A stretch of 64,000 nucleotides of DNA, from the NCBI RefSeq assembly GCF_900141815.1, contig NZ_FQYR01000003.1, positions 124,001-188,000 of the forward strand, given 5' to 3'. Of the stretch, positions 23,742 through 32,411 are shown one piece after another. The translations under genes and the position numbers were made by a program. The notes beneath the pieces are model-generated. The model saw only the letters and a list, made by a program, of their open reading frames with translations. It ran no database searches and was not told where the DNA came from. The stretch comes from Rubritalea squalenifaciens DSM 18772 (GTDB lineage Bacteria; Verrucomicrobiota; Verrucomicrobiia; Verrucomicrobiales; Akkermansiaceae). The number at the start of each line of letters is the position of its first letter. Position 1 is the stretch's first letter.

Positions 23742-24377
23742 TTAGTGGTTCACAGTGGCAGCTAGCTCGTGCTGTTCAGCAAGAAGGCTGGATTGAGCGA
23801 GCGCTTTGCGGCCGCGGAATAGGTGGATTTTTACATTGGAGGGACTTTGCTTCATAGTCTCGCTGATCATTTTGACCGGCATCTCTTGCTGGTAGTGGAG
23901 CCAGAGAGCTGTGAATTGGTCGTCTGATAGGAGGCGTCTGGCTTCGTCCCAGAACACTTCTGCTTGCTCATTGGAGTCCAGATCGGTTCTAGGGGTTGTG
24001 CTAAGAATGTCTGAGGCATTGGCAGGTTCGGGGAGAGGCTTGAGCTTACGAAAATGGTCGTTGGCTTTGTTGCGGGCTATTCCGTAGATCCAGGCGCTAA
24101 AAGACTTCTCCGTGTCAAAGGACTCCAGATTGCGATAGATTGCGATGAAGGTCTCTTGGCATACGTCTTGGGCATCAGACCTCTCATTCAGGCGCTTGAG
24201 GAGGAAGGCCATGAGCTTGTTCTCATAGCGTGCAATAATGGAGCGATATGAGTTTGTGCAGCCAGCCAGAACCATGCGGACGAGTTCTTCGTCTGTGGTT
24301 TCGGTGGGGAGACTCATGTGGTGTATGTCGCTCATGGTGAGATTGTGCATGGCACTTGGCGAAGCCGGAGGTGCCAT
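23742..24377 (-). CDS. ECF-type RNA polymerase sigma factor
   Basis: The 211-residue product has region 2 (YRSIIARYENKLMAFLLKRL, then DAQDVCQETFIAIYRNLESF and SFSAWIYGIARNKANDHFRK) and region 4 (DDQFTALWLHYQQEMPVKMI followed by QSPSNVKIHLFRGRKAL). This is the standard ECF core. The first ~20 residues look non-conserved, so the true start may be at 24350, 24335 or 24317. It sits between a secreted-protein gene (28 bp upstream) and its probable anti-sigma factor (12 bp downstream). Confidence 0.92.
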   Translation of the reverse strand: MAPPASPSAMHNLTMSDIHHMSLPTETTDEELVRMVLAGCTNSYRSIIARYENKLMAFLLKRLNERSDAQDVCQETFIAIYRNLESFDTEKSFSAWIYGIARNKANDHFRKLKPLPEPANASDILSTTPRTDLDSNEQAEVFWDEARRLLSDDQFTALWLHYQQEMPVKMISETMKQSPSNVKIHLFRGRKALAQSSLLAEQHELAATVNH

Positions 24378-24405
24378 GCACAGGGTGATCTAGTCTATAG
24401 GAGGT

Positions 24406-25674
24406 TTATTCTTCGTGAGAGTCCTTGTCCTTCTCGCATTTTTCTTTCTGGAATTTCTCGATGATAGGCATGGCGGACTGGAGGTAGCGGCCATACTTGG
24501 ATGGGAATGCTGTTTTGTTGGCGAGATGGATGCCGCTGCCGTCATTACCAAAAGCGAAGACGTAACCAGTTTTTGGTTTGGTAAGATCTTGGATCAGTCG
24601 GTCGATGAGAGGTTTGGCTTTCTGGAAGTCCTCATCATTCAGAAGGCCTTCTTTCTCAGCTGTTTTATAAAGTGTTTCCAGTTGGTTGACGAGTTCCTTC
24701 GAGATGTATGCCATGGAATTGCCTGTGGCGGGCATGCCTGCCCAAGCTGCTTTGAAGGCAGGGTCGTCTGCGAGTTGCTGGCCTGAGGTTTGAGACTTGG
24801 CCAAGAAATCGGCTGAGCTCGCTACCCAGATTTGATCCTTGTTCTTATCGACGACCAGTAGCGGGGCGTAACCTTGGAGAGCTGGGGCCATATCTTCCGG
24901 AACAGCGTAAGTGATGACTCCATCTTTTTCGGTTTTTTTCAGAGGCATTCCTTGGCTTTGAATTAGTTCATCGCCAAATTTGTCCCAGAGCCAGACTAGG
25001 CCGTCTGCACGGGCTACGAGATTGGGTCTCGGCATTTTGTTCTCGCCGAGAGCGATGGTCTTGGTGGGATCCAAGTCGATGGCGAGGTTGAGGACGGTGT
25101 GAGATTTCTTGAGGCTGTCCTCGATGGAGAGTCCCAAGTCTGGGAGCTCCATGGTGATCTGGGATTCCAATGTGTCTTTCTTGCCTACCGACTCGGCTAC
25201 CTTACGAGCAATTTCTGGTGCCTTTCTCAGGTCCAGGGTCAGCTGGAGGGCGAGGTCTGTGCCGGCAGGGCACATGGTAGGGGCGGTGTACTGTTTGTTG
25301 GTTTCACCGACGATAGAAAAGATACCGCTACCATCAGTCTGGAGGTAAGCTTGGTTCAGCCAGATGTCACCTTGTTTGGTGTTGCTCATGGCTGTGGCCT
25401 TGAGGGAATCCAGTCCAGTCGCCGTCATGAGTTTGGCGATATCAAAATTCTCTGGTATGTCCTCGCCGTTCTTGCGGGCGACTTCGACTATGAGTTGCAG
25501 GTACTCAGTGAGAAGTTGGATGTCGCCATCGACTCGGTTTAGCTCCACATAGCTGCCGGAGAGGTCTACCTTGCTGGCCGCCTGATTAAGGTCGGGGTTG
25601 ACGGATTGGGCATTGAGTGTGCTGCCTGCGATGAGGGCGGCTGCTGGGAATGCGATAAGGTGTCTTTTTTTCAT
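24406..25674 (-). CDS. Secreted protein of unknown function, first gene of the ECF sigma operon
   Basis: The 422-residue product starts with a signal peptide (KKRHLIAFPAAALIAGSTLNAQS). I recognise no family. The mature protein is soluble and charged, with one internal cysteine (PTMCPAGTD) and one near the end, and finishes in a Lys/Asp/Glu-rich tail. Several stretches (DLALQLTLDLRKAPEIARKV, NSMAYISKELVNQLETLYKT) suggest alternating strands and helices, reminiscent of DUF3352-like envelope proteins, but that is weak. Being first in an operon with an ECF sigma/anti-sigma pair, it could be an envelope protein of the stress response they control, or a modulator of it. Confidence 0.75.
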   Translation of the reverse strand: MKKRHLIAFPAAALIAGSTLNAQSVNPDLNQAASKVDLSGSYVELNRVDGDIQLLTEYLQLIVEVARKNGEDIPENFDIAKLMTATGLDSLKATAMSNTKQGDIWLNQAYLQTDGSGIFSIVGETNKQYTAPTMCPAGTDLALQLTLDLRKAPEIARKVAESVGKKDTLESQITMELPDLGLSIEDSLKKSHTVLNLAIDLDPTKTIALGENKMPRPNLVARADGLVWLWDKFGDELIQSQGMPLKKTEKDGVITYAVPEDMAPALQGYAPLLVVDKNKDQIWVASSADFLAKSQTSGQQLADDPAFKAAWAGMPATGNSMAYISKELVNQLETLYKTAEKEGLLNDEDFQKAKPLIDRLIQDLTKPKTGYVFAFGNDGSGIHLANKTAFPSKYGRYLQSAMPIIEKFQKEKCEKDKDSHEE

Positions 25675-25783
25675 GGTTGTCTAAGAGGGATTGTAATTGG
25701 TGAACACGAGCGAGAGTGGTTCTCTGAAGTGTTATTCTGCAGAGGATTCTCCAAATACAGAGTCTAGGTTACACAAATCTCAG

Positions 25784-25789
25784 TATAAT
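25784..25789 (+). promoter_or_regulatory. Possible -10 element for trpE
   Basis: A perfect TATAAT lies 69 bases upstream of the trpE GTG. The hexamer 17 bp further upstream (AGTCTA) is a poor -35, so this is only a candidate. I see no leader peptide rich in tryptophan codons in the ~70-base leader. Confidence 0.3.
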
Positions 25790-25858
25790 TGAAAATGTGC
25801 CTGTGTATGCCGCGAATTCGATCTTGCATGTTAAGCGAGGTGAATCATTGTCTCTGGC

Positions 25859-27370
25859 GTGAACGGATGTCCGGTAAAACCGAGTATTGAAGAGTTTCGC
25901 AGCCTCGCGATGCAGGGCAATGTTGTCCCTGTCTACGCGCAGCTTGCTGCGGATTTCGAGACACCTATGTCCGCCTATGTCAAAGTGGCGGATGAGACGG
26001 GTGCGTTTTTGCTAGAGAGCGCCGAAAGTACAGACGCAGGCGGTCGTTATTCCTTTGTGGGTAGCAGACCAAAGGCTGTATTTCAGGCAAATGGTAAGGA
26101 AATCAGCTGGCGAGAGGGCAGCGATACTCAGTTCATTACCGCAGAGACAGACGTGCTTGCTGAGCTGGAGAAGCTGATGGCGAAGTACAAGCCGGTCACG
26201 CACGGCGATGCTCCTCCATTTTATGGCGGCATGGTCGGTTATCTTTCCTATGATGCGGTCCAGCAGTTCGAGCCATCCATCACGCAGACACCAGAGGATG
26301 ATCTCGGTCTGCCGGATGCGGTCTTCATGCTGGCGGATACGCTAATCGTCTTTGACCAGAAGCTGCGCCGCATGCTGGTGGTGGCGAATGCCTTCATTGA
26401 TGAAGCTGAGAGTGTGGACGCTGCCTATGAGCAGGCTGTCGCCAATATCGAATCGATGATTGCCAAGATCGATGAGCCGCTTCATGTGGAAGCTCTCAAT
26501 GGTCTGGCTGATTACGACCAGCCGGAGCTGAAGAGTAATACTTCCCAAGCTGAGTATGAGCAGATGGTTCTTAAGGCGAAGGAATACATCGCCGCTGGAG
26601 ATGCCTTCCAGGTTGTTCCCAGCCAGAGGTTTGAGGCGGATTACCATGGTAGCCCGGTAGATCTCTACCGTGCTCTGCGCCATGTGAATCCGTCTCCCTA
26701 CATGTTTATTTTGCAGCTGGAAGGCTTCTCCCTGGTGGGGAGTTCTCCGGAAGTGCACGTGCGTTCCATCGGTGGTCGTATCGATATCCGCCCGATTGCG
26801 GGCACGCGCTGGAGGGGCAAGACCAAGGAAGAGGATGATGCTCTTGCTGCGGATTTGCTGGCCGACCAGAAGGAGTGCGCCGAGCACCTGATGCTGGTGG
26901 ATCTGGCTCGTAACGACGTAGGTCGCATTGCCAAGCACGCCAGCGTGCGGGTGGATGACTTCATGATCGTGGAACGCTACAGCCACGTGATGCACATTGT
27001 GAGTAACGTGCATGGTGATCTAGCCGATGGCTACAGCGCCTATGATGTGCTACGCTCGACTTTCCCGGCAGGTACCGTGAGTGGTGCGCCGAAGATTCGC
27101 GCTATGCAGATCATCAACGAGCTGGAGAAGAACAAGCGCTGCACCTACAGTGGTGCGGTTGGTTACTTCGGCTGGGATGGGGGACATGATTCCTGCATTA
27201 CTCTGAGAACCTGTTTGGTGAAGGACGGCAAAGTCTATGTCCAGGCTGGTGCCGGAGTCGTGGCGGATAGTAATCCCACCTACGAGTACAACGAAACCTG
27301 CAACAAGGCCAAAGGGATGCTCCGTGCAGTGGGGCTTGCTAAGACAATTACCCCGGCTCAGTCCAAGTAG
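25859..27370 (+). CDS. trpE: Anthranilate synthase component I
   Basis: TrpE makes anthranilate from chorismate using ammonia supplied by TrpG, the first step of tryptophan synthesis. The 503-residue product has the tryptophan feedback motif L51-L-E-S54, the chorismate-binding segments DIRPIAGTRWRGKTKEEDD, ADQKECAEHLMLVDLARND and TFPAGTVSGAPKIRAMQII, and the C-terminal GYFGWDGGHDSCITLRT and VQAGAGVVADSNP. The LLES motif suggests feedback inhibition by tryptophan and favours TrpE over PabB. The start is GTG at 25859 with AAGCGAGG about 19 bases upstream. trpG follows after 27 bp. Confidence 0.95.
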   Translation: MNGCPVKPSIEEFRSLAMQGNVVPVYAQLAADFETPMSAYVKVADETGAFLLESAESTDAGGRYSFVGSRPKAVFQANGKEISWREGSDTQFITAETDVLAELEKLMAKYKPVTHGDAPPFYGGMVGYLSYDAVQQFEPSITQTPEDDLGLPDAVFMLADTLIVFDQKLRRMLVVANAFIDEAESVDAAYEQAVANIESMIAKIDEPLHVEALNGLADYDQPELKSNTSQAEYEQMVLKAKEYIAAGDAFQVVPSQRFEADYHGSPVDLYRALRHVNPSPYMFILQLEGFSLVGSSPEVHVRSIGGRIDIRPIAGTRWRGKTKEEDDALAADLLADQKECAEHLMLVDLARNDVGRIAKHASVRVDDFMIVERYSHVMHIVSNVHGDLADGYSAYDVLRSTFPAGTVSGAPKIRAMQIINELEKNKRCTYSGAVGYFGWDGGHDSCITLRTCLVKDGKVYVQAGAGVVADSNPTYEYNETCNKAKGMLRAVGLAKTITPAQSK

Positions 27371-27397
27371 AACCCTAGTAGTAGAAGCAAATTTACC

Positions 27398-27970
27398 ATG
27401 TTGTTAGTCATCGATAATTACGACTCCTTTACCTACAACTTGGTCCAGTACTTTGGTGAGCTGGGTCAGGAAATGAAAGTTGTCCGCAATGACAAGATCT
27501 CACTGGAGGAAATCTCTGAGCTGGCTCCAGACCACATCTGTATTTCTCCGGGACCATGTACGCCGAACGAGGCGGGCGTGAGCTGTGATGTTATCCGTGA
27601 GTTCGGAGGGAAGATTCCAATTTTTGGAGTCTGCCTCGGTCATCAGAGCATTGGCCAAGTCTATGGCGGAGACGTCATTCGCGCTGAGCAGTTGATGCAC
27701 GGAAAGACCAGTAAGGTCTTCCATGAAGGAAAAAGTGTATTCCGCGGCTTGCCAAACCCTCTAACAGCGACACGTTATCACTCACTTATCGTGAAGCGTG
27801 ACACTCTGCCTGACTGTCTTGAAATTACAGCCGAGACTGAAGACGGGGTGATCATGGGGCTGAGACACAAAGAGCTGGAAGTGCACGGAGTGCAGTTCCA
27901 CCCGGAGTCCATCCTCACGGAAAGAGGGAGAGAGATGCTCCAGAACTTTCTGGATATCAAAATCTCCTAA
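27398..27970 (+). CDS. trpG: Anthranilate synthase component II (glutamine amidotransferase)
   Basis: TrpG hydrolyses glutamine and passes ammonia to TrpE. The 190-residue class I amidotransferase has the nucleophile C79 in [11 protein letters not shown], the oxyanion segment [12 protein letters not shown], and the His-Glu pair H168/E170 in GVQFHPES. Such proteins can be shared with PabB for folate synthesis; the adjacent trpE favours the tryptophan role. The next gene begins 20 bp downstream. Confidence 0.95.
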   Translation: MLLVIDNYDSFTYNLVQYFGELGQEMKVVRNDKISLEEISELAPDHICISPGPCTPNEAGVSCDVIREFGGKIPIFGVCLGHQSIGQVYGGDVIRAEQLMHGKTSKVFHEGKSVFRGLPNPLTATRYHSLIVKRDTLPDCLEITAETEDGVIMGLRHKELEVHGVQFHPESILTERGREMLQNFLDIKIS

Positions 27971-27990
27971 CGAACGAGTTAGATTACATT

Positions 27991-29256
27991 TTGGAACTTC
28001 AAGAAATCAAAGCCGCGATACCGGAATATGGCCTGAGGCAAGGAGCTGACTGGCTGTATTCTCCCGAGCCCTTCAAGCTTACCAAGCGTGAAGCACGCAT
28101 GGTGAAAAGTCTTGGGCATCCGCTGGCGCAGTTCCAAAAAGCTTCGGATAATATTTATCAGCGCTCCGCAATGGGGCGCTTGCCCAAATGGATCTCTGGG
28201 GTTCTTGACGCCGGCAAGCCGGAATGGATGGTTCAGCACCAGCAGCAGGTTGGAATGCGCGAGGTGGTGCCGCGCGTGATCCGGCCGGACTTGATTCTTA
28301 CTGAGGATGGCTTCGCCCTTACCGAGCTGGACAGCGTGCCTGGTGGTATGGGGATTACGACTTGGCTCAGCCAGATGTATTCTGATGCTGGCTTTGAGAT
28401 CTTTGGTGGTCGCGATGGTGTGCCCCAGGGCTTCCGTAGCCTGATGCCTGACGGTGGCCGTATCCTCGTGAGTGAGGAAAGTGCGGATTACCGTCCGGAG
28501 ATGGAATGGCTGGCTCAGCAAGTGGGGAACGATATCTTTGTAGAGACAGCTGAAACGGCGACTTCTAGCGAAGCGGATACCTACCGGTTCTTTGAGTGGT
28601 TTGACTGGGAGAATATTTCCCATGCCAAAGACCTGGCGGGTATGTTGAATCTCACAAGTCCGTGTAAGCCGCACCTTGAAGAGAAACTCTGGCTGGCTCT
28701 GCTCTGGACGCCAGCTTTGCAGGGACTCTGGCAAGAGGTGATGCGCGGCAAGCATCTCCAGCGAGTAAAAGACGTCGTGCCATTCGGCTGGATGATGGAT
28801 CCTCAGGAGCTTCCGCCGCATGCCGCACTGCCGAGCCTCGGAGTACATTCTTGGAATGAGGTGAAGAAATTCAGCCAGACTGAGCGTCGCCTAGTCGTGA
28901 AGATCAGCGGATTCAGTGAGCTCGCCTGGGGATCGAAGAGTGTGCAGATTGGACACGATATGCCCAGGGACGAGTGGGCTTCTGCCATCGAGACGGCAGT
29001 TTCCCAGTTTAATACCCAGCCATGGGTCATGCAGGAGTATCATGCTGGCCGTATTGTGGAGCATCCGTACTACGATCCTGAGTCTGGAGAGCTTCGCATG
29101 ATGAAGGGGCGCGTGCGTCTCTGCCCATACTACTTTGTAGATGGCAAAGGGCAGACCTCGCTAGGGGGGACTCTGGCGACGATCGTACCTGCGGATAAGA
29201 AAAAGATCCATGGTATGAAAGACGGTATTCTTTTGCCCTGTGTGGTAGAGGAATAG
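27991..29256 (+). CDS. Unknown protein downstream of trpEG (possibly ATP-grasp-like)
   Basis: The 421-residue product is soluble with no signal peptide. The stretch RPDLILTEDGFALTELDSVP followed by GGMGITTWLSQ resembles the metal/ATP site of ATP-grasp enzymes, where an acidic residue precedes a Pro-Gly-Gly turn. Later parts contain VVKISGFSELAWGSKSV (a lysine on a strand followed by a Gly/Ser loop) and QPWVMQEYHAGRIVEHPY, which would fit a circularly permuted ATP-grasp core. That is a hypothesis only. The start is TTG at 27991, with no nearby ATG in frame. Its 20-bp spacing from trpG suggests co-expression, and a terminator-like hairpin follows at 29276-29301. Confidence 0.7.
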   Translation: MELQEIKAAIPEYGLRQGADWLYSPEPFKLTKREARMVKSLGHPLAQFQKASDNIYQRSAMGRLPKWISGVLDAGKPEWMVQHQQQVGMREVVPRVIRPDLILTEDGFALTELDSVPGGMGITTWLSQMYSDAGFEIFGGRDGVPQGFRSLMPDGGRILVSEESADYRPEMEWLAQQVGNDIFVETAETATSSEADTYRFFEWFDWENISHAKDLAGMLNLTSPCKPHLEEKLWLALLWTPALQGLWQEVMRGKHLQRVKDVVPFGWMMDPQELPPHAALPSLGVHSWNEVKKFSQTERRLVVKISGFSELAWGSKSVQIGHDMPRDEWASAIETAVSQFNTQPWVMQEYHAGRIVEHPYYDPESGELRMMKGRVRLCPYYFVDGKGQTSLGGTLATIVPADKKKIHGMKDGILLPCVVEE

Positions 29257-29269
29257 AACTGCCAAAAGC

Positions 29270-29301
29270 TAAAAAAGCGGAAGCAATGGTTTGCTTCCGC
29301 T
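29270..29301 (-). terminator. Intrinsic terminator of the leftward PEP-CTERM gene
   Basis: AGCGGAAGCAA (29276-29286) and TTGCTTCCGCT (29291-29301) form a perfect 11-bp stem. The T run lies on the minus-strand side, so it terminates the leftward gene ending at 29333; on the plus strand the hairpin lacks a T tract. Confidence 0.8.
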
Positions 29302-29332
29302 CCTGAGATTAAAAGGTAAGAGTGCTGCTGTC

Positions 29333-30235
29333 TTACTTGCGGCGTCTCATGATGAGTGCCAGTCCACCTAAGCCGAGTAGAGCGGATGAAGAAGGCTCAG
29401 GAATGGCGCTTAACGTGCCAGTTCCATTCACCGTGAAGTAGTCGTCGAAGTTGGAATCATTGATCTGGACGCCGCCCACAGTGAGGGTAGTGGATTCGAT
29501 TTCAGTAACCCATTCCGTTCTGCCCCAAGCTTCATTGGTCATGCTGCCTGTCCAGTCAGCTGCGATGGTCCATTCGGAAGCTGTAAAGAAGTTGTTGTTG
29601 TTGCCTACAGCTGTGCTGGCCATGCCATTGATGGAGAAGTCACCGCCGATGTTCAAGATGCCGCCATTGTAGGTTCTTATTACGGTATTGCTGACCAAGT
29701 TATCGATAGTTCCACCGAGAAGGTTGATGGTGCTGCCGTCGGCCCAGAATCCCATGCCGGAGAATGTGCCGCCAGTGATGTTTGCGACTGCACCAGAGGC
29801 GACTTGGAGCCGAGTACCGCCAGTACCTGATCCTGCAAGGATGCCATCGGTGACGTTCAGGGTGACGCCCGAACCGACCGTGAAGACGCGGAATTCAGCG
29901 TAGTTTCCTCCATCCACCTGCCAGGTGAGTGAACCGCCGCCAGAGGTACTGATGGAGAAATCCCTGTAGTTGGTAATTTCATCATTTGGGTCCCCAATGG
30001 TTCCACTGGAATGAGTGACGGTGACACTGGAGCCTCCGTTGGCGATGGAGATGTTGCCGAGTTCTCCGTCAGTGGAGATGGAGCCATCGTTGCCTGATCC
30101 AGGAAGGCCATTGTCCCAGTTGCTGGCTATACCAAGGCTGTCATCGGTTCCTATTGGGTCTCCAATGAAGCTGGTGGCAGCGTGTGCATGGATTGCAGTG
30201 AGGGTGATTATGGGTATGAATTTTAGTGCTTTCAT
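29333..30235 (-). CDS. PEP-CTERM exported protein
   Basis: The 300-residue protein has a signal peptide (KALKFIPIITLTAIHAHAA) and ends with a PEP-CTERM sorting signal, IPEPSSSALLGLGGLALIM plus RRRK: PEP motif, hydrophobic helix, basic tail. The middle is rich in Gly, Ser, Thr and Asn with beta-helix character (GDISIANGGSSVTVTHSS-like repeats). PEP-CTERM proteins are processed by an exosortase, none of which is in this window. A 36-bp motif lies 127 bases upstream and is shared with the other PEP-CTERM/AraC intergenic region at 33.2 kb. Confidence 0.88.
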   Translation of the reverse strand: MKALKFIPIITLTAIHAHAATSFIGDPIGTDDSLGIASNWDNGLPGSGNDGSISTDGELGNISIANGGSSVTVTHSSGTIGDPNDEITNYRDFSISTSGGGSLTWQVDGGNYAEFRVFTVGSGVTLNVTDGILAGSGTGGTRLQVASGAVANITGGTFSGMGFWADGSTINLLGGTIDNLVSNTVIRTYNGGILNIGGDFSINGMASTAVGNNNNFFTASEWTIAADWTGSMTNEAWGRTEWVTEIESTTLTVGGVQINDSNFDDYFTVNGTGTLSAIPEPSSSALLGLGGLALIMRRRK

Positions 30236-30361
30236 TTTTGCGTGTTGGGTTATGCGTGTCCCGAAATAGAGAGATGATCTGTCTTTCAGCCTTTTAGGAC
30301 TGGATAGAAATTTCAGGATGCTAGAAACACTAGTTACTGCTGAGTAAGGAGGTAAGGCCTA

Positions 30362-30397
30362 AACGTGCATAATTGTACGCGCATTTGTGTACTTGAG
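30362..30397. promoter_or_regulatory. Shared candidate operator, copy 1
   Basis: AACGTGCATAATTGT, then 10 variable bases, then GTGTACTTGAG. The first 15 bases are identical to those at 33225 and the right part matches GTGTACTTTGAG there. It sits in the 244-bp non-coding stretch upstream of the PEP-CTERM gene starting at 30235. The rest of that stretch shows nothing I can name. Confidence 0.6.
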
Positions 30398-30479
30398 ATC
30401 CAAAAAGTCAGAGAGCACTGAACGGAACCACTTCAAGAAGAGGTGCACCGCAATAGGAGGACTGGAATAGGCCGGATTC

Positions 30480-30581
30480 TTATTGGCCGGACTGACGATG
30501 TTTCTTGATAGCCCGCCATTTGGCGTAGGTCTGATACTGTACCGTATTCAGTTTAAAAGCCCGGTCAAAAATTTTAGCCAT
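30480..30581 (-). CDS. Very small basic protein, coupled to the upstream membrane gene
   Basis: A 33-residue frame starts at the ATG at 30581, overlapping the end of the small membrane-protein gene by 8 bases, and ends at a TAA. It begins MAKIFDRAFKLNTVQYQTYA and is basic, with Lys/Arg/His clustered at the end. The overlap suggests translational coupling. I know no family; it may be a real small protein or chance. Confidence 0.35.
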   Translation of the reverse strand: MAKIFDRAFKLNTVQYQTYAKWRAIKKHRQSGQ

Positions 30582-30807
30582 CAAGAGAGAGAAGGCCTGC
30601 CAGAGTAATCATGAGCTGCGGATCCAGAGCGATACCGAAGGCAAAAATCCCAATGGATGTTCCAAAGGCGATGACTGTGGAAATGATGGTAATGGAGCCC
30701 CAAAGGTAACGTCTAGCTCTCAGGGCTTTGACGTAATCTTTCTCGCTGACACCTTTTGCCAGATGATAGATGTGTGGAATTTCCTCCTCTTCGCTCATCT
30801 CTAACAT
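30574..30807 (-). CDS. Small membrane protein of unknown function
   Basis: From the ATG at 30807 the product is ~77 residues: an acidic start (MLEMSEEEEIPHIYHLAKG), a basic segment (KALRARRYLWGS) and two closely spaced hydrophobic segments (ITIISTVIAFGTSIGIFAFG and a shorter one at the end). The basic residues before the first helix place the N-terminus inside. The frame stays open to 30852, but that extension lacks conserved character and reaches to within 2 bases of the sulfatase stop. No family is recognised. Confidence 0.55.
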   Translation of the reverse strand: MLEMSEEEEIPHIYHLAKGVSEKDYVKALRARRYLWGSITIISTVIAFGTSIGIFAFGIALDPQLMITLAGLLSLDG

Positions 30808-30853
30808 ATAGCGAAATGGCGAAGAGGGGGATAGTGCAAACACAGAATGCAAA

Positions 30854-32293
30854 TTATTTGTCGAGGCCGGGCAGCTTCCAGATCGGGTGGGAGGTGTGCT
30901 CCTTGGCCATAATCTCCTCGATCTTCTTCACGATATCAGGATGCTCCGCAGCGAGGTCTTTGGTTTCCCCGATATCAGTATCTAGATTGTAGAGTTCGGT
31001 TTTCCCTTTGAGCCCGTCTCGTCGGTAGCCTTTCCATTTGCCCATACGGACTGATTGCTGTCTGCCAGTCTCGTAAAACTCGAAGTAGATGTAATCTCGA
31101 TTGGTTTGCTTGTTAGGCTCACCGGCGAGTGTGGGGAAGATAGAAATGCCGTCCATCTCTTTGGTGACATGGTTTCCTCCGGCTTCGGCCACGGTGGGTA
31201 TGACGTCGACCTGGGTCGTGATGAGTGCTGAGCTGCTACCTGGCTTGATTTTATCTGGCCACACAGCGATCATCGGGGCTCGGATGCCTCCCTCGTAGAG
31301 GGAGCGTTTCATGGCGCGGAAAGGCCCATTGCCGTCGAAGGTTTTGGTGCGTCTGTAATAGGAGTTTTCGTCGCCATTGTCAGATGTCCAGATGATGATG
31401 GTGTTGTCGGCGATTCCAAGCTCGTCCAGCTTGGCGCGGATCTTGCCAAGGCTGCGGTCATGCCAAGTAAGCAGGGCGCAGTAGAGTTTTTCGTACTTGG
31501 TGAGCTTCGGGTTGTCTTTGTAGTCCAAAAGGTCTGGAACGCGCATGCCGCCGGGAGGACCTCCATGCGGGACGACTGAGGCGAAGTAGATAAAGAAGGG
31601 TTCCTCTTTGTTTTCGGTCATGAATTCGCAGATCTTATCTGCGTAAAGTTCCTCGATGAAGGTGCCTTTTCCCATGCCGACAACTCCGGATCCTTTAGGC
31701 TTTTCCAGAGTGCTGGTACCTTTCAGCAGTTCAGGAGCATTCGCTGGCAGAGTGATCTTCTTGCCGTTCTCCCAGATGTAGCTGGAGTAGTAGTCTCTGC
31801 AGTCAATGTGACCCAGGAATCCCATCCAGTAGTCCCATCCTGTGGCGGTGATTTCCTCAGGTGTAGAAGTTCCTCCGTGGCAGAGCTTGCCAAATGCGGC
31901 TGTTTTGTATCCTGCCTGTCTGGCGACTTCTCCTAGCATCGGGGTGTCGATGGGCCAGACGGAGCTTGGAAGAGTCTTACGATTGGCTCTCCAAGCGGCA
32001 TTGCCTGGGTGTTTACCAGTGAGAAGGGTGCAGCGGGAGGGACCACAGACCGCATTACCAGCATAGGCATTGGTGAATGTCATGCCATCGGCCTTCAGCT
32101 TATCAAGGTTTGGAGTCTTGATGATGCTTTGACTGGCAGGATCCATCTCAAGGGACGGGACTTTGCCGATGCCCCAGTCATCTGTGTTGATGTAGATAAT
32201 GTTTGGCTGCTTGGCTTGGGCATGTGTGAAGGCCAGCTCTGCTGAAAAAACGCTTAGGGCGAGAATGGAAGTCTTTAATAGCGAACGCTTCAT
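30854..32293 (-). CDS. Secreted sulfatase (formylglycine type)
   Basis: The 479-residue protein has a signal peptide ending near AFTHAQA and the family start PNIIYINTDDWG, with D38/D39 as metal ligands. The formylglycine motif is C83-G-P-S-R followed by CTLLTGKHP. The DNG segment TSDNGDENSYYRRTK and the C-terminal substrate-pocket part are present. C-x-P-S-R sulfatases need an FGE-type enzyme to convert the cysteine. The substrate is probably a sulfated polysaccharide, as usual in marine Verrucomicrobia, but is not determined. It lies between two PEP-CTERM genes, all leftward. Confidence 0.95.
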   Translation of the reverse strand: MKRSLLKTSILALSVFSAELAFTHAQAKQPNIIYINTDDWGIGKVPSLEMDPASQSIIKTPNLDKLKADGMTFTNAYAGNAVCGPSRCTLLTGKHPGNAAWRANRKTLPSSVWPIDTPMLGEVARQAGYKTAAFGKLCHGGTSTPEEITATGWDYWMGFLGHIDCRDYYSSYIWENGKKITLPANAPELLKGTSTLEKPKGSGVVGMGKGTFIEELYADKICEFMTENKEEPFFIYFASVVPHGGPPGGMRVPDLLDYKDNPKLTKYEKLYCALLTWHDRSLGKIRAKLDELGIADNTIIIWTSDNGDENSYYRRTKTFDGNGPFRAMKRSLYEGGIRAPMIAVWPDKIKPGSSSALITTQVDVIPTVAEAGGNHVTKEMDGISIFPTLAGEPNKQTNRDYIYFEFYETGRQQSVRMGKWKGYRRDGLKGKTELYNLDTDIGETKDLAAEHPDIVKKIEEIMAKEHTSHPIWKLPGLDK

Positions 32294-32411
32294 TGGATGA
32301 TTATAGATGATAAATGACTTTGTTGGAATGATGGGAGAGAAAAATTGGGGGCTGGGTTTTTATTGGTAGAGGGTGTTGCCTGATGAGAGGCAGAGATGTG
32401 GAGGCTGAAAT

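Noticed and set aside
27979-28848. 289-codon minus-strand frame opposite the gene after trpG
   Set aside because: The plus-strand frame has coherent protein character, correct operon spacing and a fitting start; the minus frame is Arg/His/Leu-rich without motifs.
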